64,000 bases of DNA from Burkholderiales bacterium (GTDB lineage Bacteria > Pseudomonadota > Gammaproteobacteria > Burkholderiales > Burkholderiaceae_B). The notes beneath the pieces are model-generated. The model ran no database searches and was not told where the DNA came from. It saw only the letters and a list, made by a program, of their open reading frames with translations. Position 1 is the stretch's first letter, and the number at the start of each line of letters is the position of its first letter. The stretch spans positions 1-64,000 of the forward strand of contig JAIXTE010000073.1 of assembly GCA_027484315.1 (NCBI GenBank), in the 5' to 3' direction. A program made the position numbers and the translations under genes. This document shows, piece by piece, positions 48,755 through 56,578 of the stretch.

Positions 48755-49907
48755 CCACAATCTCCATTCTCGATGCGCGGTAAGCCGGCAACAATCCACC
48801 CACGGCACCCATGACCAATGAAAACAACAAAACCTGTACACCCACTGCCGGTGTCATGGTGAGTTTGAAAACCACCTCGGAAAATGTTTGAACATTGGTG
48901 GTGGAAATTTCAAGGCGCTGCATCCAGAAGGCGCAGAAAATGCCGAGCAAACCGGCGATCAAACCCAGACTGATCGCTTCAGCCAGAAAAACGGAAAGAA
49001 TATTGCCCCGCTGAAAACCCAGTGCGCGAAGCGTACCAATTTCCCGCACCCGGTTGGCCACACTGGAATACATGGTAATTGTGGCGCCGATCATGGCACC
49101 AAGCGAGAAAATCATCGCAATCGAGGTGCCAAGAATCTCGATGAAGTTGGCCATTTTTTCAGATTGATTGGCGTAAAAAACACTCTCCCGCTGCACATCA
49201 AAATTCAGGCTGGGCTGCTGGCCAACGGCTTGGTCAAAGCGTGAAAACGTCCCGGTGTTTTCCAGTGACACCACCACCGATGAAAAAACCTGGCGCCTGA
49301 AAGCCTGCATGATCTGGTCTCGGTCTGCATGCAGTTCCGACTCGAACCCGCTGCGGTCTGCACTGAACACACCCACCACGCGCCACTGCCGCGCACCGAA
49401 GTTCAGCATGTCCCCCAGTTGAATGCCAAGTCTGCCGCGTGTCAGGCCTTCACCCACAATGACTTCGGATGCGCCAGGTTCAAACAGCCTGCCTGAAATC
49501 AGCTTGATCTGGGGACGCATGCCGATTCCCGCGGCGCTGGTTCCACGCACGACCACGTTGGCATTGCCCTCCCCCCCGGTTCTGGGCAAATTGATCAACA
49601 CCAGCGATTCCGCCACAGCGCGGGAATTGCCCTGCGAATCCGTGGCAAGACCCGGCAAGATGGACGCCAACCGGGCCTGTTCGCGCGTCACGCTACTTTG
49701 CACCTCGGTTTGCGAGCCCTTGCGGATCAACACCACATTGTCATAGGCCCCGGTACCGGCCATGGTTTGGCGCAAGCCTTCCGTCATCATCAGCACACAG
49801 GCAAACACGAAAACCACCAGCGCCATGCCCAGTACAGTCAATGTGGTGGTCAAGCGGCGAGCCCACAGGTTCTTGAGGACAAAGGAAAAGGAAAGACCAC
49901 TTTTCAT
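48735..49907 (-). CDS. ABC transporter permease, FtsX/MacB (DevC-like) family, copy 2
   Basis: A 390-residue protein. The ATG at 49907 forms ATGA with the stop of the other permease. TM1 at about 18-42, a periplasmic MacB_PCD-like domain (45-255), then three helices in the FtsX domain (MIFSLGAMIGATITMYSSVANRVREIGTLRALGFQ ... AYRASRMEIVDALR). It works with the ATPase at 51079 and the other permease to move a hydrophobic substrate from the inner membrane to the adaptor. Confidence 0.9.
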   Translation of the reverse strand: MKSGLSFSFVLKNLWARRLTTTLTVLGMALVVFVFACVLMMTEGLRQTMAGTGAYDNVVLIRKGSQTEVQSSVTREQARLASILPGLATDSQGNSRAVAESLVLINLPRTGGEGNANVVVRGTSAAGIGMRPQIKLISGRLFEPGASEVIVGEGLTRGRLGIQLGDMLNFGARQWRVVGVFSADRSGFESELHADRDQIMQAFRRQVFSSVVVSLENTGTFSRFDQAVGQQPSLNFDVQRESVFYANQSEKMANFIEILGTSIAMIFSLGAMIGATITMYSSVANRVREIGTLRALGFQRGNILSVFLAEAISLGLIAGLLGIFCAFWMQRLEISTTNVQTFSEVVFKLTMTPAVGVQVLLFSLVMGAVGGLLPAYRASRMEIVDALRNG

Positions 49908-51070
49908 GTGACCGCCCTTAAACCATCGACAATGCGAATGCGCCGGCTGTTGACCATCGGGGCGATGGCTGCAAAAAAGCCAATCACCACGCAAGCCAGC
50001 AACTGAAGCACAAGCGTGGTCTGTGTGATTTCAAACACCAGAAACAGGTCGCGTGTCAGTGAGAAAAACCCGCTGGCAGCCGGGAAAGACAAGGCAATGC
50101 CGATCACCCCGCCCAACAGCGACAAGGCCATGGATTCCCCGAAAATCAGGGCATTGATGAACCCGGCAGAAAACCCCAGTGAACGCAGGGTTGAGTATTC
50201 TCGCGTGCGTTCCCGGGCTGCCATGGCCATGGTATTGGCCATGACCGCCATGATGATCAGTATTACCACATACGCCACGGTTTGAATGGCCACGAGAATG
50301 GTGTCCACCATGGCAATGAAGCCGAGCTGAAAAGCCTTCTGTGTTTCAGTACGCGTTTCGCTGACGGAATTCCGAAATCCGGAATCGATCAATTCACTGG
50401 CTTGCGCCGTGGGCACACCTTCAGACAGATTGACCACGTAGACACCCACCCGGTCAGCCAGGTTGGGTAACACGCTCTTGATGGTTTCATTGACATAGGT
50501 CCAGTGCATGATCATCTGGCTGGTGTCGACCTTGTCGTCTTTGCCAGTGTAAATGCCGCGAATCACGAAGCTCCAGTTGCCGGGGTACAGGGTACCGCGC
50601 AAGGGGACCTGGTCCCCCACTTTCCAGTTGAATTTGCGCGCGGTTTTTTCACCCACAATCACACCCCGCCGGTCGAGCTTGAAATCACTCAACTGCGAGG
50701 GTTCCACCACGAATTCGTCGTACACCCGAAAATAGGAATCGGCATCGACTGCAAACTGCGGAAAGAAATTCTTTTCATCAATGTAAACACCACCAAACCA
50801 GTTGGCCCAGGTGACCGACTCCACACCCTCCACGCGGCGAATTCGCTCGGCATAACTCAAGGGCAACGGCAAGGCCAGTGAGGTCGCGTTGCGGGTAATC
50901 AGCCGAGAAGCCGAGCCCAGTTCTGCACCCGCATACCAGGAATCGACCACGGTGCGCAGCATGCCAAATGACAGAATGGCCACCGCAATGCCCAGCACAG
51001 TCATGCCTGATCTGAACTTCTGACGCCACATGTTTCGGGTGGCCAGGATAATGATGTACTGAATCTGCAT
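49904..51070 (-). CDS. ABC transporter permease, FtsX/MacB (DevC-like) family, copy 1
   Basis: A 388-residue protein starting at the ATG at 51070, 8 bp after the ATPase stop. It has TM1 (about 18-38), a periplasmic domain with VIVGEKTARKFNWKVGDQVPL, and three C-terminal helices with ARERTREYSTLRSLGFSAGF, the coupling region toward the ATPase. It differs clearly from copy 2, so the transporter is probably a heterodimer of permeases. Confidence 0.9.
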   Translation of the reverse strand: MQIQYIIILATRNMWRQKFRSGMTVLGIAVAILSFGMLRTVVDSWYAGAELGSASRLITRNATSLALPLPLSYAERIRRVEGVESVTWANWFGGVYIDEKNFFPQFAVDADSYFRVYDEFVVEPSQLSDFKLDRRGVIVGEKTARKFNWKVGDQVPLRGTLYPGNWSFVIRGIYTGKDDKVDTSQMIMHWTYVNETIKSVLPNLADRVGVYVVNLSEGVPTAQASELIDSGFRNSVSETRTETQKAFQLGFIAMVDTILVAIQTVAYVVILIIMAVMANTMAMAARERTREYSTLRSLGFSAGFINALIFGESMALSLLGGVIGIALSFPAASGFFSLTRDLFLVFEITQTTLVLQLLACVVIGFFAAIAPMVNSRRIRIVDGLRAVT

Positions 51071-51078
51071 GGGCCGCT

Positions 51079-51801
51079 TTACACCGACTGAACTACGGAT
51101 TGCGCTGACGAGATCGCCGGTGTTGGCGTTGGCATCAATTCGCCCTTGACCAGGTGCACTTGGTTGCGCGCGCGTGCAGCGCATTGCGGGTCGTGGGTCA
51201 CCATCACAATGGTTTTGCCCAGTTCACGGTTCAAGCGATCCAGCAAATTCAACACGTCATCAGCAGACTGCCGATCCAGGTCGCCGGTTGGCTCGTCGGC
51301 CACAATCATTTGCGGGTCGGTAATCAAGGCGCGCGCAATCGCAACCCGTTGCTGTTGCCCACCGGAAAGCTCGTTGGGATAGTGATCCATTCGATCACTC
51401 AAGCCCACCATGCCCAGCGCCATTTCCACGTGTTCCTTGCGCTCGCGCTTGCCCAGCGAGGTCAGCAGCAAAGGCAACTCCACATTTTCAAAGGCATTCA
51501 ACACGGGCATCAAGTTGTAAAACTGAAAAATGAAACCCACGTTGTTGGCGCGCCACCGGGCCAGGTCACCTTCACTGAGAGCAGACAGTTCAATGCCTGC
51601 CACCTTCAGTGAGCCCTTGGTCGGTTTGTCCAGACCGGCGATCAGGTTCAACAGCGTACTTTTTCCTGAACCGGAAGGCCCCATCAGGGAGACATAATCA
51701 CCACGGGCAATGTCGAGTGAAACGTCCAGCAACACAGGCACGTCCTGGTTACCGCGTTGGTAGGTTTTCACCAGGTTGCGAATGGCGATCAATGTGTCCA
51801 C
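51079..51801 (-). CDS. ABC transporter ATP-binding protein (MacB/LolD/DevA type)
   Basis: A 240-residue ATPase with Walker A GPSGSGKST, Q-loop, signature LSGGQQQR, Walker B MIVADEPTGDLD and the switch His in VMVTHD. The sequence and length match LolD/MacB-N/DevA ATPases that serve FtsX-type permeases. It powers export through the two permeases downstream. The adaptor gene stops 3 bp before its start. Confidence 0.95.
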   Translation of the reverse strand: MDTLIAIRNLVKTYQRGNQDVPVLLDVSLDIARGDYVSLMGPSGSGKSTLLNLIAGLDKPTKGSLKVAGIELSALSEGDLARWRANNVGFIFQFYNLMPVLNAFENVELPLLLTSLGKRERKEHVEMALGMVGLSDRMDHYPNELSGGQQQRVAIARALITDPQMIVADEPTGDLDRQSADDVLNLLDRLNRELGKTIVMVTHDPQCAARARNQVHLVKGELMPTPTPAISSAQSVVQSV

Positions 51802-51804
51802 GCC

Positions 51805-53061
51805 TTACTCCTTGATCGAAACCAGTTGACCCGATTCAAGGTCGCCTGGCGGATTCATGACCAGAGACTGACCAACCTTCAAGGTACTTGCAGTGGACTG
51901 CCCATCAGATTGAGCGCCGGGCAGCGTGATGGCCTGAAGGTCGCCGAGCAATGCACCTTTTTTGACCTCGATCAACTGCACTTTGCCACTTTCCACCACG
52001 GCAACAAAACTCTGTTCACCACGCGAAATCAGCGCATTGGGGCTGACAGCCAGCAAGGGAGCACTGGTGGCCTGCTCAAGCGGCTGGCTCAAAAAGCTGA
52101 CCCTGGCGCTCATGTCGGGCAGAATGCCTGCGTCTTTGTCAAGAATACGGATGTTGGCAGTGACCGTGGCGCTGGCCCGGTTCACAGTGGGAACAATGGA
52201 AGCCACCTCACCGCGATATCGCTTTTCCGGATAAGCGTCGAGCGCAATTTCACAGCCCTGCCCCACTGCGATTTTCGAGAGGGCTGATTCGGACACATCG
52301 GCACTGATCTCAAGCGTGTTCATGTCGGCCATCACCACCACTGCACCCTTGGCATCGGCTGCCGAGGACAGTGGCGTGACAATGTCGCCCACGTTGGCAG
52401 AACGTGAAATCACCACGCCATCAAATGGCGCACGGATCTCGGTGTTGTCGAGCGCATTTTTTGCATTGTCCTGATTGGCCAGTGCTGCCGCATAGGAGGC
52501 TTTTGCACTTTGAACGGCAAGTTGCGCACGTTCTGCACGCGAACGCGCATCGCGCAGTGTGGTTTGTGCGATCAAGCCGTTTTGCAACAGCACATTGGAT
52601 TTTTGAAGGTTGTCCTTGGCATCGTTCAATTCGGTTTGTGCATTGGCAATGGCTGATTTGGCCACGTCAGCATTGGCCTGCGCAGCGCGGTATGCCGCTT
52701 GAACGTCATCGCTTTCAAGCCTGGCCACAACCGTGCCTGCCTGGACCTGATCACCCTCACGCACACCCAGCCATTCCACCCGGCCCGTTCCCTTGGATGC
52801 AACCGCAGCGCGTGTTTTTGCAACCACGTAACCGGTGGCATCCAGCGTGGTGAACTGGCGGGAAGGCCATGCGGTGGTGACCCGCGTGGTTTCCACTTCA
52901 AGTGTTCGGCCTTGCAGCGCGTTGAACGCGAACCAAAGCACAGCCAATACAAATGCGATACCCAGCCACTTCACCATGCCTTTTCCTCGCCCCTTGGGGG
53001 TTTGGGGTGCGTGGCCAGGTTCGCGTTTGATTTTCAGTTTGTCCAGATCAACCGAGTTCAA
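51805..53061 (-). CDS. Periplasmic adaptor (MacA/HlyD/DevB-type membrane fusion protein)
   Basis: A 418-residue protein starting at a TTG (53061) followed by NSVDLDKLKIKRE, which is how related beta-proteobacterial adaptors begin; no nearby ATG is better. One TM helix (about 31-47). Barrel-lipoyl halves (VAKTRAAVASKGTGRVEWLGVREGDQVQAGTVVARLES; TEIRAPFDGVVISRSANVGDIV) flank a long helical hairpin (about 118-195). It connects the ABC permeases to an outer-membrane TolC, which is not encoded in this operon. Confidence 0.88.
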   Translation of the reverse strand: MNSVDLDKLKIKREPGHAPQTPKGRGKGMVKWLGIAFVLAVLWFAFNALQGRTLEVETTRVTTAWPSRQFTTLDATGYVVAKTRAAVASKGTGRVEWLGVREGDQVQAGTVVARLESDDVQAAYRAAQANADVAKSAIANAQTELNDAKDNLQKSNVLLQNGLIAQTTLRDARSRAERAQLAVQSAKASYAAALANQDNAKNALDNTEIRAPFDGVVISRSANVGDIVTPLSSAADAKGAVVVMADMNTLEISADVSESALSKIAVGQGCEIALDAYPEKRYRGEVASIVPTVNRASATVTANIRILDKDAGILPDMSARVSFLSQPLEQATSAPLLAVSPNALISRGEQSFVAVVESGKVQLIEVKKGALLGDLQAITLPGAQSDGQSTASTLKVGQSLVMNPPGDLESGQLVSIKE

Positions 53062-53072
53062 AATCCAATGTC

Positions 53073-54272
53073 CTACTGTGAAAAATGCAAGGTGAATGCC
53101 TTGACCAGACGATCAAGCTGACCGTCTCCGTTGTATGTGGCAGGTGCCGAAAATGAAACCACTGTTTGCTCCGGGTAGTTGATGAATATGACATTCAACT
53201 TACCCACCGCACCCGGAATGCCATACAGGTAATTGGCAACAAACCCGGGGAAAGAATACAGACTTGCATTCACTGAACCCATGGACACCAGGCCACCACT
53301 GGGCAAGGCCGGTGACACAGTGTGAAGAATTGCGTCCACTTGCGGAATCAGCTTGCGCAACATGAACCACACGGGCAGCCATCGCAAAGTCTTGATGCCG
53401 GGAAAACTTCGACAATCCACGAAAGCCTTGACCTTGGTGGCAATCTGGTGCATCAATTTTCGCGGTGTTGCCTCGTCCTCCACCTGAAGGCGCAGGTAGC
53501 CAGTCATGTTGCCGATGCCCATTTCAGTCGTACGCAACCCACGGTAATCCACTGGGATTGTGAAGCCTACTTCACCTGGCTCGCGACTGCGGGCATAGCG
53601 GGCAAAGAAGTCAGCCGCCTTGGGAAGCAGCTGATTCACATTGCTGGGCAACACTACCCTGCGCCACACGTAGCGCAGCCCACCAGTGCGCACAGGGTCT
53701 GGCGGAATGACCGGAATGCAGTGCGCCGGCTTGGGATTGATTTCAGGTTGAACCTGGTCCTGATGGGCAGCCTGAATTTCAAGGTCGGTCAATCGGGAGT
53801 TCGATCCTTGCAGGTCTTCTCCGCGCATGGCTCGGCACACCTCCGCAACCCAGTGCATCAAGCCACGGCCGTCAATTGCCGCATGCACCGAGCGAAACAC
53901 AATTCGGGTGAAGCCATCTGTGCACGGCACAATCAGCACATCCGCAACGGCCTGGCCTTTCATGGGGTCAAGCCGCGTTTGCAAAAATTCGGTGTGCAAT
54001 TCGCTTTGACCGTCCCAGTCGCTCAAAGGCAATTTCTTCACTTTGGGAGCAAGGCCGCTATCCACCCACCAGGTCCAGCGCAGCAGGCCACGCAAGCGAA
54101 CCCGTATGGCGGGGTTCGCCTGGGCCGCCTGATCTACTGCCTTTTGCAGGGCAATCGGATCGACATCACCCTGCCCTTCAACAATGCCGTCCACGTGGTA
54201 GCGGTACAGGCGGTTCAGTACCAGCGAATAGCGTTCCAGCGGAGACAGCGGGCGGATGTATCGGTTGATCAT
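53073..54272 (-). CDS. Condensation-domain-type acyltransferase, paralogue 2
   Basis: A 399-residue protein. Its motif is SVHAAIDGRG, so the first His of HHxxxDG is replaced by Val while the catalytic second His and the Asp-Gly remain. QANPAIRVRLRGLLRWTWWVDSG is nearly the same as in paralogue 1 at 47441. A final NVIFINYPEQTVVSFSAPAT segment matches the C-lobe strand of such enzymes. It probably adds an acyl group to the glycolipid or polyketide. The stop of the hydrolase gene overlaps its start by 4 bp. Confidence 0.8.
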   Translation of the reverse strand: MINRYIRPLSPLERYSLVLNRLYRYHVDGIVEGQGDVDPIALQKAVDQAAQANPAIRVRLRGLLRWTWWVDSGLAPKVKKLPLSDWDGQSELHTEFLQTRLDPMKGQAVADVLIVPCTDGFTRIVFRSVHAAIDGRGLMHWVAEVCRAMRGEDLQGSNSRLTDLEIQAAHQDQVQPEINPKPAHCIPVIPPDPVRTGGLRYVWRRVVLPSNVNQLLPKAADFFARYARSREPGEVGFTIPVDYRGLRTTEMGIGNMTGYLRLQVEDEATPRKLMHQIATKVKAFVDCRSFPGIKTLRWLPVWFMLRKLIPQVDAILHTVSPALPSGGLVSMGSVNASLYSFPGFVANYLYGIPGAVGKLNVIFINYPEQTVVSFSAPATYNGDGQLDRLVKAFTLHFSQ

Positions 54273-55108
54273 GCAGACACCTTCAGGGTATCGGGTATGG
54301 CATGATTCTGCTGTCCCTCTTCATCAGTTTCATACCGCAAGGTACCCACCACCACGTCGCGCAAAGGCTCGGGTGCCTCGCTGGGAATGTAGTGACCACA
54401 ATCAATCAGCAAGAGTGCACGAATGGGTAGCAACTTGCGCAAGGTATTGGCCACAGGGCGACAAGGCGATTGTTTGCCATACACCAGCGTCACTGGAAGT
54501 GCCAGTGCGCTCAAGTCTTCAGCCAACTCGGCCTGCATGTTGCACACATCCTGAACCAGCGAGGTTTCAAAAAACAGTTGTTGAAGCCTGCGTGACAAGC
54601 GCTCCAACCTGCGACCGGTCAATTGACCGATCATGTCAGGTGCGCTGCGCAACCAATCGTCCAAGGCCTGCGGCGACTGCACTTGCTGCAAGCTGGGTCG
54701 AACCCACTCGCAGGCTGGCATGGGCGCATCCACCAGAATCAGCCTTCCCACACGGTGCCGCATTTTCAAGGCAAAGCGCAGGGCAATCAAGGCACCCAGG
54801 CTGTGGCCTACCAAATCCACCATTTCACCATCGGGCAAGGTGGCGTCCAGTACACAGGCCAAATCCTCGGCCTGGGTATCCAGGTCATAACCACTCGCAG
54901 GTACTGCACTGTCACCGTGTCCTCGCAAGTCGTACAAAATCACTTGCCGGTCACGGGCCATTTCAAGTGCAGCCACGGAATACCAGGTTGAGATGTTTCC
55001 AGTCACCAGGCCATGCAGAAATACACAAGGGCGTTCCAGTGACTGAGCGGGCCCAAGAGTCATGACAGAAAGCCGGACATTGCCGTTCAATACGGGGATC
55101 AATTGCAT
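54269..55108 (-). CDS. Alpha/beta hydrolase
   Basis: A 279-residue protein with an oxyanion-hole HG (VFLHGLVTG), nucleophile Ser103 in GHSLG and catalytic His near 243 (DCGHYIPSEAP). LPVTLVYGKQSP carries the usual acid-strand region. Within a PKS operon it may act as the thioesterase or transacylase that releases the chain, as neither visible PKS protein shows a TE domain; this is inference. Confidence 0.85.
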   Translation of the reverse strand: MQLIPVLNGNVRLSVMTLGPAQSLERPCVFLHGLVTGNISTWYSVAALEMARDRQVILYDLRGHGDSAVPASGYDLDTQAEDLACVLDATLPDGEMVDLVGHSLGALIALRFALKMRHRVGRLILVDAPMPACEWVRPSLQQVQSPQALDDWLRSAPDMIGQLTGRRLERLSRRLQQLFFETSLVQDVCNMQAELAEDLSALALPVTLVYGKQSPCRPVANTLRKLLPIRALLLIDCGHYIPSEAPEPLRDVVVGTLRYETDEEGQQNHAIPDTLKVSA

Positions 55109-55115
55109 GGTGTAC

Positions 55116-56291
55116 TCACGTCGGTGTGCTCATTTCGGTGTCATTAATCAAATGCACGATGTGCTGTGCAGCACCCTGCGCTCCTGTGGCGTGGGCAAAA
55201 TGCGTGGCCAGTTCTTGGGCTGCCTGCCTGTAAACGGGGTTGTCGAGCAGTTCATTCAGTGTGTGCAAAGCGGCCGCTGGCGTGACTTTTCCAAACCGGA
55301 TTGAAATGCCCGCACCCGCATCAATCACCTGCCGGGCAATCACGGGTTGATCATCCCGAATGGGTGCAACACCCAGCGGAATGCCAAAGCGCAATGCCTC
55401 GCACACGGTGTTGTGGCCCGCATGGCAAACAACTGCATCCATGTGCGGCAACAACTCCATTTGCGGCACAAATGGGCTGACAATCACGTTGGCTGGGGCC
55501 AGTTGAGCCAGGCTTTCAGGGGCCACCACAACTGCCTGTACGTTTGTCATTTGTGCAAAGGCCTGCAGGAATACTTCAAAAAACCGGGTGTCCCTGTCGC
55601 GGCTCACCGTGCCAAGTGTCAGCAGCACTTTGCGCGTGCCAGTTTTCAATTTGTCCCATGGAAAGGCAACCGCTGCGCGTCCCTCACCCTGTGTTGGACC
55701 CACAAATACATAAGGGGCTGGCAAACACTGGTTCAGGTTGCCCATCAACTGTTGGTTGGAAAACACCAGCACCGCATGCGGTGACAAATCGGGTCGCGCC
55801 CTGTGCAATTCGGCAGGCAACAATTCATTCTGCAAGCTGGCAAATTGCGAGGACACCCATTCATCCAGTGTGTCGGACAACCTCAGGATGGATGCAGTGG
55901 TGGTGACCAGGCTGACCCAGGGCAAACCTGCAGCCTGTGCTGCCAGCGCCCCTGCAGGCATTTGGTGATCCACGACCAGCATGTCGGGTTTGAAGTCGTC
56001 AATGATATTCAGGATCGGCTTGAAACAGGCCCGTGTCATTGGCACGCAGTAATCTTCAAAAAACAGGCGAACACTTTCCAGGCCCCGCACCTTGGTGCTG
56101 TCCAGTTCACCAGCGGGGTCGAACTGACCAATGTCAAAGCACCGCATGGCCGGATCCATCCGGTTGCCCACGCGGTCCATGTGAACAGCCCAGGCGACCA
56201 CATGCCCTTGCGACTGAAGGTGTTTGGCCACCGCCAGTGCCGGGTTCAAATGGCCCACCAGGGGCGGTGCAGTGAATAGAATGTTTGCCAT
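55116..56291 (-). CDS. Glycosyltransferase, GT1/MGT family
   Basis: A 391-residue GT-B enzyme. The N-lobe starts with ILFTAPPLVGHLNPALAVAKHL, and the C-lobe has the nucleotide-sugar signature VCHAGHNTVCEALRFGIPLGVAPIRDDQPVIA. This is the family that glycosylates macrolides, carotenoids (CrtX-type) and lipids such as heterocyst glycolipids (HglT-type). It lies 5 bp after the ACP gene, so it probably glycosylates the PKS product. The sugar donor is unknown. Confidence 0.92.
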   Translation of the reverse strand: MANILFTAPPLVGHLNPALAVAKHLQSQGHVVAWAVHMDRVGNRMDPAMRCFDIGQFDPAGELDSTKVRGLESVRLFFEDYCVPMTRACFKPILNIIDDFKPDMLVVDHQMPAGALAAQAAGLPWVSLVTTTASILRLSDTLDEWVSSQFASLQNELLPAELHRARPDLSPHAVLVFSNQQLMGNLNQCLPAPYVFVGPTQGEGRAAVAFPWDKLKTGTRKVLLTLGTVSRDRDTRFFEVFLQAFAQMTNVQAVVVAPESLAQLAPANVIVSPFVPQMELLPHMDAVVCHAGHNTVCEALRFGIPLGVAPIRDDQPVIARQVIDAGAGISIRFGKVTPAAALHTLNELLDNPVYRQAAQELATHFAHATGAQGAAQHIVHLINDTEMSTPT

Positions 56292-56296
56292 TGACC

Positions 56297-56578
56297 TTAC
56301 TTCGGTTCTGTCTGCGTTTCGATGTAATCGACCAACTGGCCCACATTCAAGCCAATGAGCTCATTGATCGACTTGCCGGAAAGCCAGGCTGCAATATTCA
56401 GGCGATCACCATAATGCTGTTGAATCGCATTGGCGATCTTGACGAATTCAATGCTCTCTATTTCCAGGTCTTCGTTGAACCGGGTCTCAAGATCGATTTC
56501 AAAATCATGGATCCAGTCCTCATTGATGGTGGAGCGAATTTTTTCGACAACAAGATTCAAAATCAGGGCTTGGGTCAT
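56297..56578 (-). CDS. Free-standing acyl carrier protein
   Basis: A 93-residue acidic protein. The ATG at 56578 overlaps the PKS stop by 4 bp; the longer frame upstream shadows the PKS end. The phosphopantetheine site is in FNEDLEIESIEFVKIAN, with Glu replacing the usual Asp before Ser. It has the four-helix ACP pattern, with an extra stretch (YGDRLNIAAWLSGKS) between helices as in PKS-associated ACPs. It probably carries a chain for one of the transferases or supplies a starter unit, and is activated by the PPTase domain encoded just upstream. Confidence 0.85.
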   Translation of the reverse strand: MTQALILNLVVEKIRSTINEDWIHDFEIDLETRFNEDLEIESIEFVKIANAIQQHYGDRLNIAAWLSGKSINELIGLNVGQLVDYIETQTEPK

